Origin: Arsenicibacter rosenii
GTDB taxonomy: Bacteria; Bacteroidota; Bacteroidia; Cytophagales; Spirosomataceae
Direction of reading: 5' to 3'
DNA length: 64,000 nucleotides
Assembly: GCF_001870735.1 (NCBI RefSeq)
Contig: NZ_MORL01000002.1
Coordinates: 567,076 to 631,075 of the forward strand
Shown here: positions 17,080-26,222 of the stretch, piece after piece
Numbering within the stretch: position 1 is the first letter of the stretch
How the letters are laid out: each line of letters starts with the position of its first letter
The notes under the pieces: model-generated
What the model saw: only the letters and a program-made list of their open reading frames with translations
Databases searched by the model: none
What the model was told of the DNA's origin: nothing
Made by a program: the position numbers and the translations under genes

Positions 17080-18518
17080 CAGCGTCTAAAAAGCACAAAT
17101 ATCATTCCGATTATCATAACGATCAACACAACATTGGCAATTGCGCGAATTATCGCAGGGATGTTAATGAAGGGTTTACTGCTGTCGAGCTGACTTAGCC
17201 CGGTATAGATCGATGCCGCTTCGGCCGTGGCCGACGGGATCAGAACAGGTTCATCGGCCGCTGCGGTTTGTCCGGCGCTGCCACCGGCCTGTAGCGTAAT
17301 AGCCGACCTCAGCGTATCGTATCGGGCGGTGCCGGGATCAAAATAAACCCAGAAAAAGACCTTCTTCAGCGCAAACGATCGGGCCTGCCGGGGCATCAGG
17401 AAGTAGTCGAACGACTTGTAGCCGTTGATCTGGTAACCCGTTCGGTTGACCGACTGATTGGTACCGGCCGGCAGAATTGTCGGGTTATCCGGGTCGTTGG
17501 CGGCGTCCTGCACATTGGGAGCCTGTAGCGAGGCAATGTTTCCTTCGCCTTCGATCCGGAAGGAGTAGCGCGTACTTTTCCCGACCGCCACCTTCGACCG
17601 TTCGATACTTTCGGCAAGCCTGAACTTCCCGACCGCAATCTGGCCGCTCATCGGATGGGGCGGTAAGGCTTTGACGGCAATGGTCATCGGGCGGCTGATG
17701 AACGAAAACAGCTCGGCATTCGCTGCCGCCGGTTTACCGGCCGCTGCCGCTGGTTTGATCCGGCGCATCTGCAGGGTAACCGACGGTAATTTGATCGGTT
17801 GGGCCGAAAGCGGAAAAAACGTAGCCTGATAGAGCCGGTGCTCGGAAAACCGACGCCCGTTTATGACAATCGGCACCGTCTGGATCTCTTTCAGGTTGGC
17901 GTTCTCTTCCCACGTATTAGGTGGATGCAGTTGTTTGGTAATTGTCTGAATCTGCTGATCGAGCTGCCAGTATGCGAGCTCAAACGGGTAGTTATCGGCT
18001 ACAAAAAGTGATAAACGGATCGTGAGCCCTTCGCCTACGTAGACCGACCCTTTCGACGGACGCACGGCCAGAAATGCCGTTCCCGATTCGGTCGGTAGCA
18101 GGAGCATATCTTCCTCATCCGTTGAGTTCGCTGCGGGCCGCACAACCAAGGTTGCTCCCTCTGACCGGGCCACAAACCCATTAACGTTAATCGTGAACGG
18201 GGCCAGCCGGTAAGTCCCTGGCTGAGTCGCTATATACGACTGGGTAATGATCTGATTAGTAACGGTTTTGTCGCCGATTTCGGCGTTGGTGGTACTAACG
18301 GATGTCGCCCGTTTCGTGAACCCCTGAATGTCCGGAAATGCGATCGCCGGGCGGGTTTCACTGTTCCTTACCTGTACGGAAATCGTGAACGGCCGTTCGA
18401 TAGGAAAAGTAGACTGACTTAATTCGATAGTTACAATATTATCAGCGCTTTGTGAAAAAGCGACAAAAGGGATACAAAAAAATAATACAAATTTTTTTAT
18501 AAAAATTGCAATATTCAT
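17079..18518 (-). CDS. batD: BatD family protein (oxygen-tolerance)
   Basis: BatD-like membrane-anchored periplasmic protein, 479 aa. A signal peptide ([23 protein letters not shown]) is followed by beta-sandwich domains ([20 protein letters not shown] is the classic BatD block; [14 protein letters not shown] starts the next domain). A single C-terminal TM segment ([15 protein letters not shown]) ends in FRR. BatD usually sits in a batABCDE operon linked to MoxR and envelope stress; here it is alone, ahead of aroC. Its function is poorly known. Divergent from the small 67-aa gene at 18629. Confidence 0.88.
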   Translation of the reverse strand: MNIAIFIKKFVLFFCIPFVAFSQSADNIVTIELSQSTFPIERPFTISVQVRNSETRPAIAFPDIQGFTKRATSVSTTNAEIGDKTVTNQIITQSYIATQPGTYRLAPFTINVNGFVARSEGATLVVRPAANSTDEEDMLLLPTESGTAFLAVRPSKGSVYVGEGLTIRLSLFVADNYPFELAYWQLDQQIQTITKQLHPPNTWEENANLKEIQTVPIVINGRRFSEHRLYQATFFPLSAQPIKLPSVTLQMRRIKPAAAAGKPAAANAELFSFISRPMTIAVKALPPHPMSGQIAVGKFRLAESIERSKVAVGKSTRYSFRIEGEGNIASLQAPNVQDAANDPDNPTILPAGTNQSVNRTGYQINGYKSFDYFLMPRQARSFALKKVFFWVYFDPGTARYDTLRSAITLQAGGSAGQTAAADEPVLIPSATAEAASIYTGLSQLDSSKPFINIPAIIRAIANVVLIVMIIGMIFVLFRR

Positions 18519-18628
18519 CTTTACTTTACGACAACAATCCGGGCTACAGCTCGTTGTATTTTTAGTGGATTCTCCTAATCCTTACCTTACTAGTTTGCAG
18601 GCTTATTTTAACCAAAAAGATTAAACAT

Positions 18629-18832
18629 ATGGCAACAATGCTGGAGTACATCAAAATGATCCTCGAGAAGGTCAGTTTCGATAAAGCTTTGTTTGAAAAA
18701 GAACTCCGAAAAGCCCTCAAATCCCTCGTGCCAGAAGAAATCAAAGTACTGAAAGCCTGGTGTTATGAACATTTTGGCTCTGTGTACCGCATGGTTTTAA
18801 ACCGTTGCTTCTCGCGCGTCAGATTCAGTTAA
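18629..18832 (+). CDS. Small conserved-looking protein (67 aa)
   Basis: A short basic/helical protein beginning MATMLEYIKMILEKVSFDKA and containing FEKELRKALKSLVPEEIKVL, then KAWC. It has no membrane segment or signal peptide. Strong amphipathic helical periodicity and an immediate intrinsic terminator (18859) mark it as a genuine single-gene unit. I have the impression that similar short proteins occur in other Cytophagales, but cannot verify that here. Function unknown. Confidence 0.75.
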   Translation: MATMLEYIKMILEKVSFDKALFEKELRKALKSLVPEEIKVLKAWCYEHFGSVYRMVLNRCFSRVRFS

Positions 18833-18858
18833 TACAAATTTACGGATTTTCCTTATGG

Positions 18859-18890
18859 AGCCCCCGGTTTTTTATCGGGGGCTTTTTATT
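18859..18890 (+). terminator. Intrinsic terminator after small gene
   Basis: Perfect 8-bp stem AGCCCCCG (18859-18866) / CGGGGGCT (18876-18883) followed by TTTTATT. Confidence 0.9.
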
Positions 18891-18973
18891 GTGCTTAACC
18901 GGACCTCGTACCGGTCTGCGGCGGAAAAATGCCACCGGACAGGCCCCGAAAACCGCCCGGAAAGCTATTCTGA

Positions 18974-19005
18974 TTTGTACGGCGTTAAGATAAACAGGAT
19001 ATTTG
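18974..19005 (+). promoter_or_regulatory. Promoter of nuoL2-nuoM2
   Basis: TTTG at 18974-18977, 20 bases, GATATTTG at 18998-19005: one mismatch to the Bacteroidetes -33 TTTG / -7 TAnnTTTG pattern. The ATG is at 19025, leaving a short leader. Confidence 0.55.
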
Positions 19006-19024
19006 CGGCTAAATTTTCCCCGGA

Positions 19025-21010
19025 ATGATAAACGACCACGTTTTCTCCCTCCAGCTTGTCACGACACTCTTGTTGCTGTTACCCTTCACTGGCTTTCCCG
19101 TGCTTTTAGGTGTCGGCAAACGATTGGCTGGTCCGTTGGCGGTCTGTCTGACGGGTGGCGGGTTGCTGCTGTCGGGCTGGCTGGCGATGCACATGCCCGA
19201 AGCACCGGTGGCCCTGAGTACAAGCTGGGCCGGGCTCACCGGCTGGAACCTGCCGTTCAGTCTACGAATCGATACCCTGACGGTTATGATGTTGCTGGTC
19301 GTCCACTTTGTGGCGCTGCTGGTACAGCTCTATTCTATTTCTTATCTGCACAACGAACCCGAACGCCATCCGCGTTATTTTGCTTACCTGCAACTGTTTG
19401 TGGGCGCCATGCTGGGCATTGTGCTGGCTGGTAACCTCATTGTCTTATACGCGTTCTGGGAACTGGTGGGGCTGGCATCGTACCTGCTGATCGGCTTCTG
19501 GACGTTTAAACCACAGGCATCGAAAGCCGCTACCAAGGCCTTTCTGATGAACCGCATCGGCGATGCCGGCTTTCTGATTGGCATTCTGATGACTTATCGC
19601 CTGCTGCACACAACTGAATTCAGCCTGCTGACGGGCGAGGCAGGCATCACACAGCTACCGGCATGGGTTGGGCTTTGTCTGTTTATGGGCTGTGTCGGGA
19701 AGTCGGCGCAGTTTCCGCTGCTGACCTGGCTGCCCGATGCGATGGAAGGCCCGACGCCGGTGTCGGCCCTGCTTCATGCTGCGACGATGGTAGCCGCCGG
19801 TATTTTCCTGCTGGCGCGTATTCATCCTCTGCTGCCGCCGGATGCCCTCATGGTGGTTGCCGTTGTCGGAACCATTACGGCGCTGTGGGGCGGGTATTCG
19901 GCTTTGTTTCAGAACGACATCAAAAAAGTACTGGCTTTCTCAACCGTATCCCAACTGGGTCTGATGGTGGCGGGTATGGGCACCGGTAATGTTTCCGGCG
20001 CCCTGTTTCACCTCCTGACCCACGCCTTTTTTAAGGCAGGGCTTTTCCTGAGTGCCGGGGCCGTCATTCACGCTGTACACACGCAGGACATGCGGGAAAT
20101 GGGCGGGCTGCGGAAAGCCTTGCCATCGACATTTGCCGTTTATGCCATCTGCACGGCTGCTCTGGCCGGACTGCCGTTCTTTTCCGGCTTTCTGTCCAAA
20201 GAAGCCATTTTATCCGGTGCCTTTGCCTGGGCCGGTGAGCAGGGGAGTGGTATCGCCTGGCTGATTCCCGTAACCTTATTGCTGTCTTCCGGCCTGACTG
20301 CCTTATACATGGCCCGTCAGCTGCAACTGGTATTTGGCGGCGACGGTCGCTATACGGTGCCGCATGTGCATGGCCCTGATGCCCGTATGCGGATTCCATT
20401 GTTTCTGTTAGCGGCCTTGTCGCTGTTCATCGGGTTTTCCGTGAACCCGTTATCTGCCCATGGGAGCTGGTTCTTTGCGCTGTTCGGAGCCGAAGAAGCG
20501 GAAGGGCCGGTCTGGCTGGCACCGGCCTCACTGCTGCTGGCCCTGGCTGGTGGCTGGGTTGGTTATCGCTATGCCCCGGGCTGGATAACGCAGACCGCTC
20601 CGCCGTCGGTTTGGGTCAGGTTGTCGGTAGAATATGGGTTTCTGGACCGGTTCTACCACTGGCTGATCATTGCGCCGGTTGAGCACCTGGCTGCCCTGAC
20701 GAAGCAGCATGACGAAGCGGTAGCCAAAGAACAGGCGGCACCGAAGTCATCCCACGTGATCCGTTCGGTGTATCATGCTGAAAGGGGGATTGTTGATGGC
20801 CTGGTACGGGGCCTGGGCGTGGGCACGGTAGTGCTGGCGCATATCGTACATGCATTCGACCGGCTGATTATTGACGGTATTGTCAATGGAGCGGTCTGGC
20901 TGGCCGCACAGACGGGACAAATGGTCCGTTCGGTGCAGAATGGGCGTATTCAGTCGTATGTGACAGCGGCTGTTGTAGGATTGTTAGCGTTGCTTTGGTG
21001 GTTACTATGA
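19025..21010 (+). CDS. NADH-quinone oxidoreductase subunit L paralogue
   Basis: Antiporter-like membrane protein of 661 aa homologous to NuoL/ND5, with about 16 TM helices. Key features: the TM5 glutamate in YAFWELVGLASYLLIGFW, MNRIGDAGFL, the broken TM7 region CVGKSAQFPLLTWLPDAMEG with the essential Lys, PTPVSALLHAATMVAAG, QNDIKKVLAFSTVSQLG, and a C-terminal amphipathic helix with RLIIDGIVNGAVW before a last TM. It keeps the proton-channel residues and the lateral helix, so it looks functional. It is a second copy besides nuoL at 56507 and overlaps nuoM2 by four bases. Role as an extra pump of complex I or a separate antiporter is inference. Confidence 0.9.
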   Translation: MINDHVFSLQLVTTLLLLLPFTGFPVLLGVGKRLAGPLAVCLTGGGLLLSGWLAMHMPEAPVALSTSWAGLTGWNLPFSLRIDTLTVMMLLVVHFVALLVQLYSISYLHNEPERHPRYFAYLQLFVGAMLGIVLAGNLIVLYAFWELVGLASYLLIGFWTFKPQASKAATKAFLMNRIGDAGFLIGILMTYRLLHTTEFSLLTGEAGITQLPAWVGLCLFMGCVGKSAQFPLLTWLPDAMEGPTPVSALLHAATMVAAGIFLLARIHPLLPPDALMVVAVVGTITALWGGYSALFQNDIKKVLAFSTVSQLGLMVAGMGTGNVSGALFHLLTHAFFKAGLFLSAGAVIHAVHTQDMREMGGLRKALPSTFAVYAICTAALAGLPFFSGFLSKEAILSGAFAWAGEQGSGIAWLIPVTLLLSSGLTALYMARQLQLVFGGDGRYTVPHVHGPDARMRIPLFLLAALSLFIGFSVNPLSAHGSWFFALFGAEEAEGPVWLAPASLLLALAGGWVGYRYAPGWITQTAPPSVWVRLSVEYGFLDRFYHWLIIAPVEHLAALTKQHDEAVAKEQAAPKSSHVIRSVYHAERGIVDGLVRGLGVGTVVLAHIVHAFDRLIIDGIVNGAVWLAAQTGQMVRSVQNGRIQSYVTAAVVGLLALLWWLL

Positions 21011-22668
21011 TTCTTTCACTACTTATCTTTTTGCCGTTGATCGGGGCTCTGGTGGTGGCGTTACTGCCCGATAACCAGCATATCCCGTTTAAATGGCTGA
21101 CATTGGGCGTGGCCATGGCCGAACTGCTTCTGAGCGTAGTCGCCTACACACAGTTTGACCAGCAACAGGCCGGTTATCAATTGCTGGAGCAAGCCGACTG
21201 GATCACGTTACCGCTTGGTAATCTGGGCGTTGTTTCGATCGATTACCTGTTGGGCGTCGATGGTATCAGCCTGCCGCTGGTAGTGCTCTCCTCGGTTATC
21301 CTCCTGATTGGTGTACTGTCATCATGGACCATCGAAAACCGGCAAAAAGCTTATTTTTCGCTTTATCTGCTCCTGAGCGGAACCATCATGGGGTGTTTTG
21401 TCGCCCTTGATTTTTTCCTGTTCTTTTTATTCTTCGAATTCATGTTGTTGCCGATGTATTTCCTGATCGGTTTGTGGGGAGGCCCGCGACGGGAATATGC
21501 ATCGATTAAGTTCTTTTTATACACGTTGCTGGGCTCCGTGCTGATTTTGCTAGTGATGATCGGGTTGTACCTGTCGGTTATGGATCCGGTCAGTACGGCG
21601 GTGATGGCGGGGCTGGCAACCGATGCCGCTTCAGTTGATCAGGATCTGATCCGGCTGGTACAGGCGCAGCTGGCCGACATGCACATTAGCTCGTCGCAGA
21701 TTGTGCATACGTTCGATTTGCGGTACATGGCCGATGGCGGCAACTACCTCCCGAACGCCTTTCTGAGCGGTGCGGGCGAAACTACCTTTTGGGGTATACC
21801 AGCACGTATGATTGCCTTTTGGGCGGTCTTTCTCGGTTTTGCCATTAAACTACCGATTGTGCCGCTGCATACCTGGCTGCCCGACGCCCACGTTGAAGCG
21901 CCGACACCGGTATCGGTGGTGCTGGCCGGGGTGCTGCTCAAAATCGGCGGTTATGGTTTTATCCGGATTGCCTGGGGCTTATTCCCTGACGGTGGTGCGC
22001 AATATGCACAGACACTGGCTGGCTTAGGCGTGCTGTCGATTGTTTACGGCGGCCTGAATGCCCTGGCGCAGAACGACCTGAAGAAAATGATTGCCTATTC
22101 GTCGGTGTCGCACATGGGGTTTGTGCTGCTGGGCGTGGCCTCCCTGACGTCAGAAGGTATCAACGGGGCCATCTACCAGATGGTGAGCCACGGCGTATTA
22201 TCAGCAATGCTGTTCCTGATTGTGGGCGTGATTTACGACCGGACCCACGACCGCCGCATCGACAGTTACCGTGGGTTATTGCAGGTGATGCCGCACTATG
22301 CTGTCCTGACCGCCGTTGCCTTTTTCGGGTCGCTGGGGCTGCCGGGTTTTTCGGGCTTTGTCGGCGAGTTGTTTACATTAATGGGCGGCTTTCAGTCATT
22401 GTGGCTACCGGGCTGGCTGCCCTCCGTGGCCGTGTCAGGCATTGTGCTGGCGGCGGCCTATCTGCTCTGGAGCCTGCAACGCATGTTCTTTGGGCCGCTC
22501 TGGACGCGCGACGGCGTAGAAAGTACCTTGACCGACCTGAACGGCCGCGAGCGGCTGATGCTTATTCCACTGGGGCTGCTTGCCCTGCTGCTTGGTCTGC
22601 TCCCGAACGTGCTCTTCAACCTGTCAAATGCCACGGTCGCGCAGTGGCTGGAAAAGTTTAATGTGTAG
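21007..22668 (+). CDS. NADH-quinone oxidoreductase subunit M paralogue
   Basis: 553-aa NuoM/ND4-type antiporter subunit, start overlapping the nuoL2 stop (ATGA). Conserved elements: the TM5 Glu in FFLFFEFMLLPMYFLIGLWG, FAIKLPIVPLHTWLPDAHVE with the TM7 Lys, PTPVSVVLAGVLLKIGGYG, and QNDLKKMIAYSSVSHMG. It is 66 residues longer than the nuoM at 58476, mostly because of an extra polar stretch at about residues 195-255, between TM helices 6 and 7, containing VQAQLADMHISSSQIVHTFD. Similar insertions occur in NuoM-like proteins of alternative complexes (family knowledge, not checked). It ends at a bidirectional terminator facing ffh. Confidence 0.9.
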   Translation: MILSLLIFLPLIGALVVALLPDNQHIPFKWLTLGVAMAELLLSVVAYTQFDQQQAGYQLLEQADWITLPLGNLGVVSIDYLLGVDGISLPLVVLSSVILLIGVLSSWTIENRQKAYFSLYLLLSGTIMGCFVALDFFLFFLFFEFMLLPMYFLIGLWGGPRREYASIKFFLYTLLGSVLILLVMIGLYLSVMDPVSTAVMAGLATDAASVDQDLIRLVQAQLADMHISSSQIVHTFDLRYMADGGNYLPNAFLSGAGETTFWGIPARMIAFWAVFLGFAIKLPIVPLHTWLPDAHVEAPTPVSVVLAGVLLKIGGYGFIRIAWGLFPDGGAQYAQTLAGLGVLSIVYGGLNALAQNDLKKMIAYSSVSHMGFVLLGVASLTSEGINGAIYQMVSHGVLSAMLFLIVGVIYDRTHDRRIDSYRGLLQVMPHYAVLTAVAFFGSLGLPGFSGFVGELFTLMGGFQSLWLPGWLPSVAVSGIVLAAAYLLWSLQRMFFGPLWTRDGVESTLTDLNGRERLMLIPLGLLALLLGLLPNVLFNLSNATVAQWLEKFNV

Positions 22669-22692
22669 GGTCCGTTTGCATACAGACGATAT

Positions 22693-22719
22693 AAAAAAAG
22701 CGGCCTTGGCCGCTTTTTT
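22693..22719. terminator. Bidirectional terminator between nuoM2 and ffh
   Basis: A-tract, GCGGCC (22700-22705) / GGCCGC (22708-22713), T-tract (22714-22719). Works for both convergent genes. Confidence 0.85.
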
Positions 22720-22724
22720 GTTGG

Positions 22725-24044
22725 TTATTTCATCATCTTGCTGAGCTTACCCGAGGCCTGCATGCGGTTCATCTGCTTCATCATCTTACGCATGTCTTCA
22801 AACTGCTTCATCAGGTTGTTGACCTGCGTCAGGCTGGTGCCGCTACCGAGGGCAATCCGCTTTTTGCGGTTGGCGTCGATAAGTTCCGGCTTTTCGCGTT
22901 CTTTCGGCGTCATCGACTGGATGATGGCTTCAATCGGCTTGAATGAGTCGTTATCGATATCCAGGTCTTTCACCATTTTGCCCATGCCCGGGATCATCCC
23001 CAGCAGGTCCTTAACGTTCCCCATTTTCTTGATCTGCTGGAGCTGCGACAGAAAGTCGTTGAAGTCGAACTGGTTCTGACGCATTTTGGCGTTGATCCGC
23101 TTCGCTTCGTCTTCGTCGAAGGCCTGTTGTGCTTTCTCAACGAGTGAGATCACGTCACCCATGCCGAGAATCCGGCTGGCCATCCGGTCGGGGTAGAAGA
23201 CGTCGAGCGCTTCCATTTTTTCACCCGTACTGATGAACTTGATCGGCTTGTTAACGACCGTCTTAATCGAGAGGGCCGCACCACCGCGTGAGTCACCGTC
23301 GAGTTTGGTCAGGACCACCCCGTCGAAGTTCAGGCGCTCGTTGAACGTTTTGGCCGTATTCACCGCATCCTGACCCGTCATAGAGTCAACAACGAACAGG
23401 GTTTCGGCCGGCTGGAGCGCGCGTTTTACGTCTTCAATTTCCTGCATCATCTGCTCATCGATGGCCAGACGACCGGCGGTATCGACGATAACAATGCGCT
23501 TATTGGTTTTCTTGGCGTGTTCGATGGCGTTCTGCGCAATCTCCACCGCGTTTTTGTTTTCCGGCTCTGCGTAGACCTCAACGCCTACCTGCTCACCCAG
23601 CACTTTCAGCTGGTCAATCGCCGCCGGACGGTAAATGTCGCAGGCAACCAGCAATACGTTCCGGCCCTGGCGTTTGAGGAGGTTGGCCAGCTTACCCGAA
23701 AACGTGGTTTTACCCGAACCCTGCAAACCGGCAATCAGGATAATGGCCGGTTCGCCTTTGGTGTTGATGCTCTGGGCCTGACCACCCATCAGGTCGGTCA
23801 GTTCTTCCTGAACAATTTTAACGAAAAGCTGACCGGGCTCAACGGCGATCAATACTTTCCGGTCGAGGGCTTTTTCCTTGATCCGGTCGGTAATTTCTTT
23901 CGCCACCTTGTAGTTAACGTCGGCGTCGGTCAGTGCCCGGCGGACCTCCTTTACGGTTGCCGCTACGTTAATGTCGGTAATCCGGCCTTGCCCTTTCAGG
24001 GTCTTGATGGCCTTATTGAGTTTATCCTGAAGATTTTCAAACAT
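22725..24044 (-). CDS. ffh: Signal recognition particle protein Ffh
   Basis: SRP54-type GTPase that recognises signal sequences on ribosomes and delivers them to FtsY; 439 aa. An N domain (MFENLQDKLNKAIKTLKGQG) is followed by a G domain with G1 GLQGSGKTT, DIYRPAAIDQL, DTAGRLAIDEQMM and TKLDGDSRGGAAL. A methionine-rich M domain follows (LLGMIPGMGKM; MKQMNRMQASGKLSKMMK at the end). Length is typical. The 4.5S RNA gene was not found nearby. The upstream gene on the same strand is the hicB locus, so ffh may have its own promoter in or near that region. Confidence 0.98.
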   Translation of the reverse strand: MFENLQDKLNKAIKTLKGQGRITDINVAATVKEVRRALTDADVNYKVAKEITDRIKEKALDRKVLIAVEPGQLFVKIVQEELTDLMGGQAQSINTKGEPAIILIAGLQGSGKTTFSGKLANLLKRQGRNVLLVACDIYRPAAIDQLKVLGEQVGVEVYAEPENKNAVEIAQNAIEHAKKTNKRIVIVDTAGRLAIDEQMMQEIEDVKRALQPAETLFVVDSMTGQDAVNTAKTFNERLNFDGVVLTKLDGDSRGGAALSIKTVVNKPIKFISTGEKMEALDVFYPDRMASRILGMGDVISLVEKAQQAFDEDEAKRINAKMRQNQFDFNDFLSQLQQIKKMGNVKDLLGMIPGMGKMVKDLDIDNDSFKPIEAIIQSMTPKEREKPELIDANRKKRIALGSGTSLTQVNNLMKQFEDMRKMMKQMNRMQASGKLSKMMK

Positions 24045-24059
24045 AATGTATGTGTCTGT

Positions 24060-24139
24060 TCAGACGTCAGTACGGTCGATCCCGGCTTGTTTTAGAATTG
24101 TATAAAAAGTCCCTTTCGGAATATCGCGGTTATCTGTTT
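24060..24139 (-). pseudogene. Remnant of a HicA toxin (C-terminal end only)
   Basis: Directly after the hicB stop on the minus strand, in a shifted frame, a short open stretch reads TDNRDIPKGTFYTILKQAGI and ends DRTDV-stop (TGA at 24062-24060). This matches the C-terminal part of HicA toxins (N-R-E-I-x-x-G-T-L-x-x-I-L-x-Q-A-G). The N-terminal two-thirds, including the catalytic GSH histidine, is missing and no start codon is available. A deletion therefore seems to have joined hicB almost directly to the hicA tail. Base-level remnants such as this are not expected to be expressed. Confidence 0.7.
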
Positions 24140-24328
24140 TTAGTCCGGTATAACGATACCTTGTTCGGCATAGACTTCCAGGCACCCTTCTGCCGCTTCT
24201 TTAGCCATGGCAATGGCTTCTTCAATGGTTTCTCCCCATGTTACACAGCCTGGAATAGAAGGGACTATTGCCGTATATGTTCCTTCCGGTTCTTTGCGTA
24301 ATAAAACGCGGTAAGTTCCTGATCTCAT
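24140..24328 (-). CDS. hicB: HicB family antitoxin
   Basis: 62-aa HicB-type protein. The pattern YRVLLRKEPEGTYTAIVPSI, then PGCVTWGETIEEAIAMAKEA, is the hallmark of HicB (partial RNase-H fold) with the PGC motif. It ends at EQGIVIPD, shorter than antitoxins carrying a DNA-binding tail, as is common in small HicB forms. Its toxin partner is reduced to a fragment immediately downstream (24060-24139), so this is a solitary antitoxin. It could still neutralise related HicA toxins elsewhere (inference). No promoter was recognised. Confidence 0.85.
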   Translation of the reverse strand: MRSGTYRVLLRKEPEGTYTAIVPSIPGCVTWGETIEEAIAMAKEAAEGCLEVYAEQGIVIPD

Positions 24329-24498
24329 TGAATTTTACAGATGTAGCCGCAAAGATAGCGATTTTCGGCCGCAGGTAGTAAACCATGCGCTAAACCTGAT
24401 AGTTGTCCGTTAAGAATGATGCCTCAACCCCGCTCAAACGCATGGAAAAAAGGTTTGAAGGCGTAACTTTGAGCCACGGCAGTTGATAATGTAACACT

Positions 24499-26163
24499 AT
24501 GAAACACCTTACCTGGATACTCTTTCTGGTTTCGACGGTAACCTTTGCACAAACCGATTCTGTGATTGTCAGCGGTCGTATCCGGCACCTGACACCGGCT
24601 ATGTACCGTCAGTCGCCGCAAGTTGCGATCAGCCGTAATAACGTTCTGCAGGCTGGCCGGGAGCTGATCCGGCCGGCTCAGCTGGCCGCGGATGGCAGCT
24701 TCCGGGTATCGGTACCGCTGATTTTCCCGTATGAGGAGATGTATTTCAACTTCAACAACATCACGACGGGATTCCTTGCTTCAGCCGGTACGATTACGAT
24801 TGAACTGGATGCCGATTCACTTTTTTCGTCGACCGTACCGTTCCGGTTTAAAGGAGCAAATGCGGCCGTAAACCAGCAATACGCCCGGTACAAAGCGTTT
24901 GAAGCGGGCTATAAAAGTAAAATGGACAGTAAAACCTTGTCGCGCCAGGCCAGCGGCATGAAAGACAAGGAGTTGTATAGCCTGCTCATGACGGTCAACT
25001 GGGAAGCACTGGCCAATTTTATGAAGCAGGAGCGCCCGCTACCGTTGCTCAACACATGGCTGATGAACGTTGCCCGGTACAATACGGCAGCATTCATGTA
25101 TGAAAAAGCCACTGCCGAGTTCGGCAATATATCGGTGACCTTAGACGATTCGCTGCGGCCGCCCAACGATAAAATCCTGACCGCCGCCCGCGCCAACGCA
25201 ACCAACCGGTATGCCGATATGATCGAAAGCAAAATCCGGAATTCCATGACTAACTCGCAGACCGGTGGTCTGGGTGTGGATCAGCTGGCGGCGATTCTGC
25301 GGGTATATACTCCGGACATAACCGTAACGGAACTGACACGGCTGAATGAGATCGAAACCAAAAAAACGGCCCGCACGGCCGATATCCGGTTTTTCGAGCA
25401 GCTGATGCGCCGGAATCCGGATACACTGTCGCGGATTATCAATTATGAAGCATGGGTAAACCGGGCTGATAAATTCATGGTCAGTAAAGATTCTGTGATG
25501 TTGCAGTACATGGCGGCCTACTGGTTTGCCAATACGCTGCCTGAATTTACAATGGCAACGGCCGATTTGTTACATCAGTACTCAGCCCCTAAAATCCGGT
25601 ATCCGCTGTGGCAGGCCTCGCTGGAAGAATTGTATTACATTCAGGTAAAAGACCGTGACAGGATCGAAAAAGCCATTGCCCGGATTAAGGATAAACGTGT
25701 ACTCACCAATACGGAAATGGAAACCGGTATACTGGTAACGGCTGATAACCTGGCCGCTGCCGGTGTAATTCTGGGGGAGGTCATCAACGCCAACCGTGGG
25801 AAAGTCATCTATCTGCTGGCCTGGGATCCCAATGAAGAACTGGGCCGGCAAATGGCCATTGAGGCTCAGCGGTTGAAAAATATGTACAATCCGCGCGACT
25901 TTGCCTTAATCTATGTGTCTGTTGCCGCCGAGGCAATGAAGCGGTTTGTTCCCGAGTTTATAGCCCGTTACCAGCTTCTGGGGGACCACCTGCTGATGAC
26001 GGATACACAGTATTCCTCGGCCCTGATCGAGTTGCAGTCAATCAGCACGACAACGGCGGCTGTGATTGGCCCGACCGGCAAATTTGTCAAACGCAACGCG
26101 CCGCTACCGGATAAACCGGCGGAGATTGACGCGCTGCTGAAAAAGGCAGTGAGTAAAAAGTAA
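24499..26163 (+). CDS. Secreted thioredoxin-fold protein without CxxC
   Basis: 554-aa exported protein (signal peptide MKHLTWILFLVSTVTFAQ). A beta-rich N-terminal domain (about residues 20-120) and a helical middle resemble the DUF4369/TlpA-type architecture common in Bacteroidetes. The last 120 residues keep thioredoxin-like order: RGKVIYLLAWDP (where active proteins have YVDFWASWCGPC), then DFALIYVSVA, then TAAVIGPTGKFVKRNAPLPD. No cysteine pair is present, so it cannot act as a disulfide reductase and is likely structural or binding. A TAACTTTG box at 24464-24471 is a plausible -7 element. Monocistronic. Confidence 0.7.
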   Translation: MKHLTWILFLVSTVTFAQTDSVIVSGRIRHLTPAMYRQSPQVAISRNNVLQAGRELIRPAQLAADGSFRVSVPLIFPYEEMYFNFNNITTGFLASAGTITIELDADSLFSSTVPFRFKGANAAVNQQYARYKAFEAGYKSKMDSKTLSRQASGMKDKELYSLLMTVNWEALANFMKQERPLPLLNTWLMNVARYNTAAFMYEKATAEFGNISVTLDDSLRPPNDKILTAARANATNRYADMIESKIRNSMTNSQTGGLGVDQLAAILRVYTPDITVTELTRLNEIETKKTARTADIRFFEQLMRRNPDTLSRIINYEAWVNRADKFMVSKDSVMLQYMAAYWFANTLPEFTMATADLLHQYSAPKIRYPLWQASLEELYYIQVKDRDRIEKAIARIKDKRVLTNTEMETGILVTADNLAAAGVILGEVINANRGKVIYLLAWDPNEELGRQMAIEAQRLKNMYNPRDFALIYVSVAAEAMKRFVPEFIARYQLLGDHLLMTDTQYSSALIELQSISTTTAAVIGPTGKFVKRNAPLPDKPAEIDALLKKAVSKK

Positions 26164-26178
26164 AGTCCTGTAGACTCG

Positions 26179-26222
26179 TAATGGGATTGCGGATTACCGG
26201 CCGGTTGCCCGCAATCCCATTA
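26179..26222. terminator. Bidirectional hairpin between convergent genes
   Basis: Perfect 14-bp arms TAATGGGATTGCGG (26179-26192) and CCGCAATCCCATTA (26209-26222). The right arm includes the deacetylase stop codon. The long stem lacks a clear U-tract on the plus side. Confidence 0.65.

Noticed and set aside
22669-24498. 4.5S RNA near ffh
   Set aside because: The conserved SRP apical motif (GGAAGCAG or AGCAG with GGAA tetraloop) was not found around ffh.
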